Of a DNA stretch of 64,000 nt, positions 8,024 to 15,929 are shown piece after piece. Each line of letters starts with the position of its first letter. Positions within the stretch are counted from its first letter, which is position 1. Origin of the DNA: Levilactobacillus suantsaii (GTDB lineage: Bacteria > Bacillota > Bacilli > Lactobacillales > Lactobacillaceae); contig NZ_QXIL01000003.1 of the NCBI RefSeq assembly GCF_004115745.1, forward strand, positions 1 to 64,000, written 5' to 3'. The translations under genes and the position numbers were made by a program. The notes under the pieces were generated by a model. The model made no database searches. It saw only the letters and a program-made list of their open reading frames with translations, and was not told the DNA's origin.

Positions 8024-8347
8024 ACGGCATCCCCTTTAAAAAAATAGTTAATAACCCTTCGTCCTTAAAGCTAACCATTTTAGCGCTAAAATCGATTAAA
8101 AATCGTATAATCCGAAAAAACGCTGGTTAACTAACGTTAAGTATACCGCTAAAGTCACGTTAAGCGACCCTTTTTCTGCTTTAAATTAATGACGTTGACC
8201 CTCTCCTCCAACTGGCAGTGTAGACGAAGCTTCAAAGGAAATTTTTATCCGATTAACACCACACCCAAAAAACGGCTAATCAACTTACTGTAGCGTTGAC
8301 TAACCGGTCCTAAAGCCCTTATTTAATTGCACATTATGATGCCTAAC
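8024..8347. other. Non-coding stretch upstream of the NlpC/P60 gene
   Basis: No gene-like ORF. On the minus strand a TATACT about 110 bases before the NlpC/P60 start could be a -10, but no matching -35 is seen. The right part is the 3' flank of the broken metalloprotease gene. Nothing else was recognised. Confidence 0.4.
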
Positions 8348-8758
8348 TTAATCCGATTCACCGGCCGGCGTACTGTACCGTTCCTTAACGCCCAGCACGT
8401 CCACTTTTTGGATGCCCTCCGAGCGATTGCGGTAATACATGACGCTCCGGGAAGAGGGGTTATGATTCAACCCCATTGCATGGCCCAGTTCGTGTTCGGC
8501 CACGTGTTCGTCGTCGGCATGGGAGTAACCAAACTCAGCTAATAACGCCGGGTTCAACGTACTGATCACGGCAATTAAGTCGTTATGGCGCGCCCAGTAT
8601 TCGGTCACGCCCACGTTATCGCCCATTGTCGCGGATTGTTTGGCCGTGTCCGTGGTCAGTTTGATTTGCGCGGTCTTTGCCGTTCCCTTTTTAAACTTAA
8701 ACGCCCCCGTTTTGTTCCAGGCCTTAATCGCATCTTGCCAAATTGCTGGGTCAGTTCC
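8348..8758 (-). pseudogene. Matrixin-like metalloprotease, N-terminus deleted
   Basis: The frame encodes PAIWQDAIKAWNKTGAF..., the usual start of the catalytic domain of small secreted matrixin-type zinc proteases, then HELGHAMGLNHN (the HExxHxxGxxH zinc site) and the downstream Met-turn SVMYYRN. No start, signal peptide or upstream part is present: at about 8750 the frame runs into the alcohol dehydrogenase gene read in another frame. An internal ATG (8626) would give 92 residues that keep the zinc site but lack the first strands and any export signal. Most simply this is the 3' end of a gene joined to adh by a deletion. Confidence 0.75.
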
Positions 8759-9447
8759 ATGATTTGCTTGACGGCCTCGTCGCCCCGGTCAGCCACGTTA
8801 TCGGTGGCGCCAAATTCCTTGGCTAAGGCTTGCCGATCGGCGTGGCGACTAGTCGAGATGATTTGCTTAGCGCCCATCAACTTGGCCGCGATGATGCCGC
8901 ATTGGCCCACGGCTCCGTCACCTAAGACCACGACCGTGTCACCCGGCTTCACGTGAGCCACGCGCGCCGCGTGGTAACCCGTCGGCATCACATCGGCTAA
9001 GGTCAATAAGGACTTCAACATCCCCTCGCTGTAGTCGCTGGGTTGACCCGGAATCTTGACTAGGGCCCATTGTCCGTGTTGGAAGCGGACGTATTCAGCT
9101 TGGTCGCCGTCGCTAAAGTTGTCCGTGTGCGATTGGCAAACACCATCGTAGCCGGCCAAACAAGCGGGACAGTGGCCACACCCGTGGGTGAACGGCGCAA
9201 TCACGAAATCGCCGGGTTTGACCGTGGTGATGTCTTCGCCCACGGCATCGACGATTCCGATGGCTTCGTGCCCGGAATTTTCGGAATTAGCTTCCTTATC
9301 ATCGAAGCCCCGGTAGGCCCAGAGGTCGGAACCACAGACACAGGCCCGCACGATGTGGAGAATCACGTCATCGGGTTGTTGAATGGTGGGTTTATCAATG
9401 TCGGCGACCTTCATTTGGCCGGCCTGCGCAAAAACAGCTGCTTTCAT
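8656..9447 (-). pseudogene. Zinc-dependent alcohol dehydrogenase, C-terminus lost
   Basis: Medium-chain dehydrogenase/reductase. Residues 1-233 are well conserved: CVCGSDLW (catalytic zinc Cys), GHEAIG, the structural zinc cluster CGHCPAC...C (residues 90-104), and the NAD(P) fold GDGAVGQCG (176-184). Homologues run to about 345 residues, but after MELT (230-233) the reading becomes Arg/Lys-rich and stops at 263. The DNA under that tail codes, in another frame, for a metalloprotease catalytic domain. The last strands of the Rossmann domain are missing, so activity is unlikely. ATG 9447 has GAAGGA upstream. Possibly once co-regulated with the dehydratase and GntR genes just upstream. Confidence 0.85.
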
Positions 9448-9603
9448 TTAAGAATCCTTCCCTTCGCTCTATTGTTATCCAAAACGCGGCGGTTTCCCGT
9501 GCGTCCGGATAACAATTTAATTATACCCGTTTCGGTCTTAACTAGGGTGGCAAATTACTTACGGGGCGTCACTAATGACAGGAGCCACTAGTTGAGACTA
9601 AAG

Positions 9604-9645
9604 CATCCCCGTAATCACGGTAAGTCGACCGTCATCACGGGGATG
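9604..9645 (-). terminator. Hairpin after the dehydratase gene
   Basis: 18-bp arms beginning CATCCCCGT and ending ACGGGGATG, with two mismatches, directly after the dehydratase stop. The T-run is poor, so termination efficiency is uncertain. It separates the dehydratase from the truncated dehydrogenase. Confidence 0.55.
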
Positions 9646-9684
9646 TCTCTCTCAGTAAATAGAATTTGTTTTTAGCCTTACCGC

Positions 9685-10851
9685 TTAGGACGCCGCGACG
9701 TCGCGCAAGACTTTCATCAACTTGGCCTTGGTTTCGAAGCCAATCCCCGGAACCTGCGGCAACTTCACGTAACCGTCTTCGATGGGTTCATCGTCCGCAA
9801 AGCCACCGAACGGTTCAAAGATACCGGGATAGGATTCATTGCCCCCCAGTTTCAAGCCAGCCGCGATGTTCAACGACATTTGGTGCCCACCGTGCGGGAT
9901 GCACCGGAGAGACGACCAGCCATTTTCCTTCAACATCTTCAAGGTCTTCATGTATTCGACCAGGCCGTAACTCAAGGCACAGTCAAATTGGAGGTAGTCC
10001 TTGTCGGGGCGCATCCCCCCGTAACGAATCAAATTCCGCGCGTCCTGCATGGAGAAGAGGTTCTCCCCCGTGGCCATGGTCTGCGAGTAGTAACGGCTCA
10101 GTGTATTTTGCAGCTGGAAGTCGAGCGGGTCACCGGGTTCTTCATACCAGAATAAATCGTACGGCGCCAACATGTCCGCGTATTTGATGGCGGTCGGTAA
10201 ATCTAAGCGACCATTGGCATCGACGGCCAAGTGTTGCCCGGATGGGACGACCTTCAACGCTGCTTCGATTCGGCGCTGGTCTTCTTCCAGGCTGTTGCCA
10301 ATCTTCATCTTGACGACCGAGTAGCCCAAATCTAAGTAGCTCTTGAGTTCTTTTTGGAGCATAGTGTCGTCCTTGCCCGGTTGGTAGTACCCGCCGGCCG
10401 CGTAAACGAAGACCTTGTCATCGGGATGGCCATCCCCGTAGCGTTCGGACAGTAACTTGTACAGCGGCTTTTCTTCGATTTTTGCCACCGCGTCCCAAAT
10501 GGCCATGTCGATGGTCCCCACAGCAACGGATCGCTCACCGTGGCCCCCAGGCTTTTCGTTGGTCAACATGAGGTCCCAGAGCTTGAACGGGTCCAAATTA
10601 GTCCCGTCCGCGGTTAAGTAGTCTTCCGGCTTGGCCTGCATGATGCGGGGAATCATGCGTTAGTTGATGATACCACTCGGGGCGTAACGACCGTTGGAGT
10701 TGAACCCATACCCAATCACGGGCTGGCCATCGCGTTTAACGTCCGTGACCACGGCCACGACCGACACGTTCATTTTTGAGAAATCAATGTATGCGTTACG
10801 GATACTAGAACTAATTTTAACGGGCTTTTCTTTAATCGCAACAATCTTCAT
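9685..10851 (-). pseudogene. D(-)-tartrate dehydratase-like enolase superfamily gene with in-frame stop
   Basis: Mandelate racemase/enolase superfamily. The sequence follows the TarD-type pattern closely (IRNAYIDF, YGFNSNGRY, NEKPGGHGERSVAVGTIDMA). Catalytic residues are intact: KMK (K181/K183), AVDANG (D211), WYEE (E237), ATGEN (E263) and IPHGGHQ (H320), counting through the stop. The frame is interrupted by TAA at 10662-10660 (codon 64). The family usually has Glu there (RER in relatives), so one G-to-T change of GAA explains it. Without readthrough the product lacks its N-terminal capping domain, and the ATG at 10656 has no ribosome site. The ADH neighbour is also broken, pointing to decay of a sugar-acid pathway. 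Confidence 0.8.
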
Positions 10852-10928
10852 AATTCAGTAGTCTCCATTCAATTAAACCTGATCGACGGTTGAATTTAGA
10901 CTAAGCGCTTAATCTAGCTTTATTGTAG

Positions 10929-10944
10929 TTAATGTATACATTAA
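10929..10944. promoter_or_regulatory. Perfect 16-bp palindrome, candidate GntR operator
   Basis: TTAATGTATACATTAA lies between the regulator gene and the dehydratase start, the expected operator place for an FCD-type GntR protein, whose sites are short A+T-rich palindromes with a central GTATAC-like core. Confidence 0.5.
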
Positions 10945-10955
10945 TGTCAAGGTGA

Positions 10956-11669
10956 CTATTTCCCAGTTGGCGTTTCCTTATGGCGAATAATCTGGACCAT
11001 TTCCTGACTCCCGCGGTGTCGGTGGCCCACCATGAGTTCTTGCGCGGCCTGGGCATTTCGCGACCGGATGGCAGCGATGATGGCCCGGTGTTCTTGCAGT
11101 GACTGGACCGGTAACGTCCGGTCGTCGATGGCGTACAACCGGGCCCGGTAGAGTTGGTCGGCGTAACTCCCAATCAGAATTCCCAGCCGGTGATTGGGCG
11201 TCGGGGCCACCAGTTGGCTATGAAACTGCTGATCGATCTGCACGTAACGGCGTAGGTCTTGCGCCTGCATTGCCGCGTCTTGCTGGGTGATGAGCGTCTC
11301 AAGTTGGGTCAACTGTTGGTCGGTGAGCTGGGAGGTTACCAGGGCCGTTGCCAAGCCCTCCAGCGTTGCACTGATCTGGGCGATTTCCGTAATGGTTTGG
11401 GCTTGAATCGGGGCGACCTGAAACCCCCGCCGCGGAATCACGGTCCCCCAGCCGGCCGCTTCCAAACGAATCAATGCTTCGTGAACGGGAGTGCGACTCA
11501 TCGCTAATAGGTCGGCAATTTCCCGTTCCAAAAAGGAGTGCCCGGGTTGAAGATATAACTCCCGGATTGCTTTCAAAATCGCCGTATACGCTTGGCGCGT
11601 CAACGAAGCGTGCGCCACCTCTTCACGGTACTGTTTTAAAACGGTACTTAACGTGTTATCTGTCATCAA
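10956..11669 (-). CDS. GntR-family (FCD/FadR subfamily) transcriptional regulator (237 aa)
   Basis: N-terminal winged helix (about residues 20-90: LTRQAYTAILKAIRELYLQPG..LEREIADLLAMSRTPVHEALIRLEAAG), then an all-helical FCD ligand domain (about 95-225) with the metal-binding pattern D..FH (DQQFHSQL) and two later histidines (EHRAII, GHRHRGSQ). FCD regulators bind organic acids or sugar acids. The gene lies directly upstream of the dehydratase and the dehydrogenase remnant, so it probably governs that catabolic locus. It is intact while its presumed targets are broken. Start at ATG 11669; a second ATG directly follows. Confidence 0.88.
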   Translation of the reverse strand: MMTDNTLSTVLKQYREEVAHASLTRQAYTAILKAIRELYLQPGHSFLEREIADLLAMSRTPVHEALIRLEAAGWGTVIPRRGFQVAPIQAQTITEIAQISATLEGLATALVTSQLTDQQLTQLETLITQQDAAMQAQDLRRYVQIDQQFHSQLVAPTPNHRLGILIGSYADQLYRARLYAIDDRTLPVQSLQEHRAIIAAIRSRNAQAAQELMVGHRHRGSQEMVQIIRHKETPTGK

Positions 11670-11709
11670 AACCCCTCATTTCTAGCGTAAATTTCTCTTT
11701 TAAGTATAC

Positions 11710-11806
11710 AACGTATGCGTTAAATTAACCTAACGCGGGGTGAAAAAGTTATTTCCCCGAAAATTTTCGGCCGCCACCCGGATAGCATCGATTTAACGTA
11801 TGCATC
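11710..11806. promoter_or_regulatory. Divergent promoter region with two related operator-like sites
   Basis: AACGTATGCGTTAA (11710-11723) and TTAACGTATGCAT (11794-11806) share the core ACGTATGC; each is an imperfect palindrome similar to the TTAATGTATACATTAA site downstream of the regulator. They lie between the GntR gene and the divergent hydrolase, so the regulator may control itself and that hydrolase. Confidence 0.4.
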
Positions 11807-11916
11807 ACCCCATAAAGGTTTTCGACTCTAATCGGGTCGCAGAACGTTTCGGTTATCACTGGCCCCTAACCTGTGATAACATTAAAGACATTCTTGAAAG
11901 ATTAGAAGGTAAAATT

Positions 11917-12777
11917 ATGACAACTCGTTCCACCATCACCCAACCACTGGGAACTCGCTTAACCTATACGCATGAGGGCCTGACCCTCCCCGTGTACCGG
12001 TTTGGGACCGGCCAACCGATTCTGCTGTTGCACGGCTTTCCCGAAGACGCGGTCAGCTGGAACCACGTGGTCGCCCGACTCGCGGCGGCGGGTTACCAGA
12101 CCTGGGTCCCCGAGATGCGGGGCTACGCCGAAACGGCGCAGCCTAAGGGCCGAGCGGCGTACACCGTGGCGCATTTACTCGGCGATTTAAACGCCCTGAT
12201 CACCCACTTTCAACTCTCGACTGTCCACTTGGTCGGCCACGACTGGGGTGGTCTTCTCGATTGGAAATTGGCGCAAAAATGGCCCCAACGAATTACAACG
12301 TTGACAGTGATTGCCACGCCGCATCCCCAAGCGATGGCCTGGTCGTTCCACCATTCCACCCAGCTGTTGCATAGTGCCTATATCGGGGGCTTCCAGGTCC
12401 CTGGGTTACCGGAAGTCATCGCCCATAAAGGACTCAAAACTTTCTTGCGGCGTTCAGGGTTAAGCCAGCAAGCGACCGAGTACGCCCTAGCTCGGTTCAA
12501 GACGCCGGCCAGTTTACGCGGCCCCATCAACTGGTACCGCGGGTTGACGGTGCCTAACCAGCCGCATATGAAAGACCATTTGATCCACATGCCTACGACC
12601 TATCTTTGGGGCCGGCACGATGCCTTTTTGGGCGCCGCGGCCGCAAAGAAAACGGCGGAATACGTCAAGGCGGATTACCGCTTCATCCCCGTCGACGCTG
12701 GCCACTGGATTCCGGAAAACCATCCCGACGTGGCGGCACAAGCGATTTTGGATCGAATCACGTCCGCGAACGCTTAA
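11917..12777 (+). CDS. Epoxide hydrolase-like alpha/beta hydrolase (286 aa)
   Basis: Shows the aspartate-nucleophile pattern of soluble epoxide hydrolases and haloalkane dehalogenases: oxyanion motif HGFPED (39-44), nucleophile elbow GHDWGG (Asp109), acid Asp235 in WGRHDAFL and His263 in AGHWIPE. A lid Tyr (NWYRG, about 207) fits epoxide hydrolase better than dehalogenase. The frame is open back to 11800, but AGAAGG (11904-11909) places the start at ATG 11917, which also matches family length. Divergent from the GntR gene with operator-like sites between them. The natural substrate is unknown. Confidence 0.82.
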   Translation: MTTRSTITQPLGTRLTYTHEGLTLPVYRFGTGQPILLLHGFPEDAVSWNHVVARLAAAGYQTWVPEMRGYAETAQPKGRAAYTVAHLLGDLNALITHFQLSTVHLVGHDWGGLLDWKLAQKWPQRITTLTVIATPHPQAMAWSFHHSTQLLHSAYIGGFQVPGLPEVIAHKGLKTFLRRSGLSQQATEYALARFKTPASLRGPINWYRGLTVPNQPHMKDHLIHMPTTYLWGRHDAFLGAAAAKKTAEYVKADYRFIPVDAGHWIPENHPDVAAQAILDRITSANA

Positions 12778-12804
12778 CGACTATAACTAATTAAATTTAA
12801 TGCG

Positions 12805-12854
12805 AAAATCGGCAGTTAGTGTTTAGGTAAGCTAAGCACTGACTGTCGATTTTT
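12805..12854. terminator. Bidirectional terminator
   Basis: Imperfect long stem AAAATCG..CAGT..AGTG..TTAG / CTAA..CACT..ACTG..CGATTTT followed by T. It lies between the convergent hydrolase and WxL operon and can end both. Confidence 0.75.
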
Positions 12855-12862
12855 GTGATTTG

Positions 12863-13696
12863 TCATTTTTCCGGTCCTACTGTTAGGGTATACGTCAAGT
12901 TTGCCGTGTAGGTGCCAGCGTAACTGTCACTGGGCCACTGGAGTGTGGAACCGTCGAAATCGATGGTGGCCGACCCGGTATCTGTTTGTTTCGAAGCACT
13001 TAGCAATTCATGAGCTTCATCATTAGGAACCAAGCGTAAACCAGGAATCACTGTTAAGTTAGATAACGCCCGGTTAGACTTATCCGTAGTATGGAGATTC
13101 AAAGCAACTCCCGTTGGCACTGCGTGAGGGCCCTGAAACGTTCCTAGCTTTACATTAACATGCCAATCTTGTGACGTGGGGTTGAACACAGTTAAGGTTG
13201 GCGCTGGTGGGGTGATTTGACTTGGCATCATGTGAGCTTTCAACATTATAGGCTGAAACTCAAAACTTGAAGGTGACATCGTTAGCCTAATTGCGGAAGA
13301 AGATTTATCTGAAATACTTTCTTTTTCTGTTTCAAAATTTTTGACAATATTTTGTAAATCTTGCGAATCTTGCGAATCTTTTGCCTGCTGTACTTTTTTT
13401 GCAATACTTTTATTACCAGGAAGAGAACCTAGCAGATTGCTTATTATTTTTTTATCACTTTCAAATTTTTTGGGTGAACGATTTTTCAATAACTCATCTA
13501 TCATATTATCTATAAACTGAAGCATACTTGACAAATTAAAGAAGTTCGGCCATAAAGATTTTTTCTGCTTTATTCTTTGTTCCTGGATGCTAGCTTGACT
13601 CGGTAATGGTCCGCTTACGCCAAGGCAAAAGCTTAAAGTCACGACCACAAAAAGCAACCCAATTTTATGCATCCTCGTTTTTAACCATCGCACCAC
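12863..13696 (-). CDS. WxL-domain surface protein with A+T-rich insert (277 aa)
   Basis: Last gene of a WxL cluster. An N-terminal hydrophobic segment (GLLFVVVTLSFCLGVSG) precedes a Ser/Lys/Asn-rich stretch (about 40-130) that is clearly more A+T-rich than the flanks. After that comes a WxL-type domain with the tryptophan motif SQDWHVNVKLG and the C-terminal YTANLTYTLTVGP, matching the end of the partner protein at 14867-15505. WxL domains attach non-covalently to the cell wall. The ORF begins at GTG 13696, too close to the GAGGGG; the next GTG (13693) is better spaced, so the start is uncertain by one codon or more. The insert has no recognised fold. Confidence 0.75.
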   Translation of the reverse strand: MVRWLKTRMHKIGLLFVVVTLSFCLGVSGPLPSQASIQEQRIKQKKSLWPNFFNLSSMLQFIDNMIDELLKNRSPKKFESDKKIISNLLGSLPGNKSIAKKVQQAKDSQDSQDLQNIVKNFETEKESISDKSSSAIRLTMSPSSFEFQPIMLKAHMMPSQITPPAPTLTVFNPTSQDWHVNVKLGTFQGPHAVPTGVALNLHTTDKSNRALSNLTVIPGLRLVPNDEAHELLSASKQTDTGSATIDFDGSTLQWPSDSYAGTYTANLTYTLTVGPEK

Positions 13697-13718
13697 TGTC
13701 CCCTCTTTCCCGAATCCT

Positions 13719-14789
13719 TCACCCCTTCAAGTGGTGGCGTAATTGCGGCTGCGCCCATGGCAAGCGGTGCCCACGGAGCGCGTAAAGGTTCAATGCCAGT
13801 AAGACTAACACGACGCTCATTAAAACAATCAGTCCAATGAGTAACCAGTTCACTGGCTTCTTTGGTCCCAGACTAGCGATGTGTTGCTTAACGCTTTGCG
13901 CTTGTTGCGGGGTGATGGTCACCGGTACCGTGAACGGAAAGGTAAAGCCGCCCTGTGTCGATAGGTTACCAGTTAAGGTGTACTTCCCGGCCGCAAGCTG
14001 GTGTTGCTGTGGCGCTAAATTCAAATTGAAGCGGCTCTGGGGCGCTAACGTCAGCGGTCGTTGATCAAATTTGGCCACCGTCTTGCCCGTTGCTTGTTGG
14101 AGCTTCGCCGTCAGTTGTCCCTGACCTACCAGTTCGGCCGTGTGGTTGAACATCCCCAATGCCAATTGCGGCTGCCCATTTACCAGCCGGTACTGACCAC
14201 CTTTGAACGTGATGTTGGGTGGGAGTAGTTGGCTTAACCGATGGTTGTAAAACTCACAAGCCACCACGTAGTTCGTTCGCGCCACGATGCCAGCAGTCCG
14301 GTGTTTGGCCGCTTGAGTGTGCTGCGAGTCATTGCTTTGACTCACCGTGAACCCCGTCAACATGATGCCCTTGAAGGACTGTTTAGGCGCCGTCAACTGG
14401 AAGTCCACAAGTCGTGATGTGTGGGCGGGAACGGTCACGTGGCGTTGGCTAGGCGCAAAGAGCGTTGCCGCTTGGGCCGGTAATTGGGCGAGATGATTGC
14501 CAATGCTGTAGTCTAGCGTCCCGTTGGTATTGGTTCCCGCCACCCGCGGAACTACCGCGTAAGCGCCCAGTTGTTGAGACTGGTTCGTGACCCGAAGGCT
14601 TAGCGTCCGGTGTTCGCGGGGATGCACCGGGAATTGAAAGTACGCTATGTGTGAAGCATTGTCGCGAGGAAGTACGGGCGTGACCGTAAAACTAGCGGGC
14701 GCTGCTGCCTGATCAGCATGGGCACTGGGGCCACCAAACCAGAACCACCCGCTGAGAATTAGGAAACAAACCAGAGCGCGTTTCAACAT
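13719..14789 (-). CDS. DUF916/DUF3324 WxL-interacting membrane protein (356 aa)
   Basis: Companion protein of WxL systems: signal peptide (about 1-28), an extracellular N-terminal DUF916-like domain (ASFTVTPVLPRDN...PREHRTLSLRVTNQSQ), a second beta-rich DUF3324-like domain, one transmembrane helix (about 318-342, NWLLIGLIVLMSVVLVLLALN) and a short basic cytoplasmic tail. In WxL clusters this protein contacts peptidoglycan and the WxL partner. Start set at ATG 14789 because GGGAGGG lies 7 bases upstream; the ORF is open to 14825. Flanked by one WxL gene on each side, same strand. Confidence 0.85.
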   Translation of the reverse strand: MLKRALVCFLILSGWFWFGGPSAHADQAAAPASFTVTPVLPRDNASHIAYFQFPVHPREHRTLSLRVTNQSQQLGAYAVVPRVAGTNTNGTLDYSIGNHLAQLPAQAATLFAPSQRHVTVPAHTSRLVDFQLTAPKQSFKGIMLTGFTVSQSNDSQHTQAAKHRTAGIVARTNYVVACEFYNHRLSQLLPPNITFKGGQYRLVNGQPQLALGMFNHTAELVGQGQLTAKLQQATGKTVAKFDQRPLTLAPQSRFNLNLAPQQHQLAAGKYTLTGNLSTQGGFTFPFTVPVTITPQQAQSVKQHIASLGPKKPVNWLLIGLIVLMSVVLVLLALNLYALRGHRLPWAQPQLRHHLKG

Positions 14790-14866
14790 AAAAATCCCTC
14801 CCTGGACATGACCAAAGCTCCCCATAAGGAGGAGCCCTGGTGTGACCGTTTAGTCGTCAATTGTGC

Positions 14867-15505
14867 TTAAGATTGTTTTTGAGGACCAGAAGTTAACGTG
14901 TACGTTAAATCTGCGGTGTAGGTCCCTGTACGATCAACGCCACTAAAATTCGTCAACTTAGGTTGTAGTGTCATCGATAACGTTCCCATGCCGTCTTCAT
15001 CATTCTGAGGTGCACTGAACAACGTCTTTGGTGCAACTTTCTCAGTCGCTGTTGTGGGACTGGCTAGCGTTTCTTGAGTGGTCTTTAACTTATCCGTTGC
15101 GTCGGTTTTTGACAAAGCGCTAGAGTCAAATTCCAAAGTTCCTTGTGGCTTTTGGTCCTTGTTGACCGTATTAAATTGTCCTAAAGTGGCGGTTAAGCTC
15201 CAGCTGCTACCGTCACCTAAAAAGTTATCGATTTTCAGATCACCACTATTTGCTGCGGGCACGGCTTTGTCTAAACTATCCAAGCCGACATTGAAGTCAA
15301 AAGATGGCACAACGGCTTTACCATTATCTGTGGCAAATGCCAAGGTCCCGGGCGTTACCGCTACCGTGGCCTTACCGGTAGCGGTCTGCGGTGCCGTAGT
15401 AGTCGTATCGCCGGTAGCTGCTAATGCTGGGGTTACGGCGAACCCCAGTGGCAGGACCAATCCTGCCACCGCTAACGCTGAAAACAATTGTTTTTTAATC
15501 ATCAT
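14867..15505 (-). CDS. WxL-domain surface protein (212 aa)
   Basis: Signal peptide of about 29 residues (AVAGLVLPLGFAVTPALA), then a domain of alternating polar strands with SSWSLTATLG as the first W-x-L motif and YTADLTYTLTSGP at the C terminus. The second motif carries Tyr where most WxL domains have Trp, as in the sister gene at 12863-13696. First gene of the three-gene operon. No good ribosome binding site precedes either of its two adjacent ATG codons (15505 and 15502), and a long structured leader lies directly upstream, so initiation may be controlled. Confidence 0.85.
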   Translation of the reverse strand: MMIKKQLFSALAVAGLVLPLGFAVTPALAATGDTTTTAPQTATGKATVAVTPGTLAFATDNGKAVVPSFDFNVGLDSLDKAVPAANSGDLKIDNFLGDGSSWSLTATLGQFNTVNKDQKPQGTLEFDSSALSKTDATDKLKTTQETLASPTTATEKVAPKTLFSAPQNDEDGMGTLSMTLQPKLTNFSGVDRTGTYTADLTYTLTSGPQKQS

Positions 15506-15528
15506 ATTTGTCGATTCCAGGGGTTAGC

Positions 15529-15732
15529 GACCGTCCGGTAAACGGCTGAAATCTTTCCGACCTTTCTTAATTTTAGGAGACGGTCATCAGTAAGTGACGG
15601 GAAAACGACTTTCGGCTCGATTACGCCACCGACCAGCGCTATTTCGTCACCTCCACTTAGTCGGCGTAGTTCTTTGCCTTAACCACCCGGTCTTTTACCG
15701 GATTAGTAACTAAAATTTAGCCTCTCACTTAC
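15529..15732 (-). promoter_or_regulatory. Structured 5' leader of the WxL operon (unknown RNA class)
   Basis: On the minus strand GTAAGTGA (15732-15725) pairs perfectly with TCACTTAC (15597-15590), closing a ~143-base domain. Inside it are hairpin CCGGT-aaaag-ACCGG (15701-15687) and a helix CGCCGAC / GTCGG..GGCG (15666-15660 with 15633-15624). A second domain follows, closed by GACCGTC (15585-15579) and GACGGTC (15535-15529), ending about 25 bases before the WxL start. I compared it from memory with FMN, TPP, SAM, lysine, Mg (ykoK), c-di-GMP and ydaO motifs and found no match. The ~110 bases upstream (to 15840) are A+T-rich and probably hold the promoter. Confidence 0.5.
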
Positions 15733-15840
15733 CTTACCAAAGCATACTGCAGAACTTGTGTTATGAAAAACAATTAGACTAACGAACTTTTTATAATGTG
15801 ATTAATTATTTTATAATCCAATCAGCGCACGAAGACATCC

Positions 15841-15880
15841 TAAAAAGGACCCAATCCACAACGGAATTGAGTCCTTTTTT
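15841..15880. terminator. Terminator of ppaC (bidirectional shape)
   Basis: AAAAAGGAC..CAAT..C / G..ATTG..GTCCTTTTTT, an imperfect stem with A-run on the left and T-run on the right, about 50 bases after the ppaC stop. Confidence 0.8.
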
Positions 15881-15929
15881 GAACACCGTATCGCCATAAA
15901 CGATGACGGTTTGAATTTTCAGTTAAAGT

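Noticed and set aside
9666-10187. 173-codon plus-strand ORF opposite the dehydratase
   Set aside because: Mirror of the conserved enolase-superfamily frame, Arg/Ser-rich, no start signal.
10788-10798. Fourth GntR operator inside the dehydratase gene (TGTATGCGTTA)
   Set aside because: It lies in codons for the conserved NAYID motif, so the similarity is probably coding-driven.
10656-10851. Recoding or readthrough of the TAA in the dehydratase gene
   Set aside because: No selenocysteine or pyrrolysine context (TAA is neither) and no slippery site; a simple nonsense mutation is enough.
15529-15732. Assigning the WxL leader to c-di-GMP, ydaO, SAM or Mg riboswitches
   Set aside because: The conserved core blocks of those classes are not present; left as unknown class.
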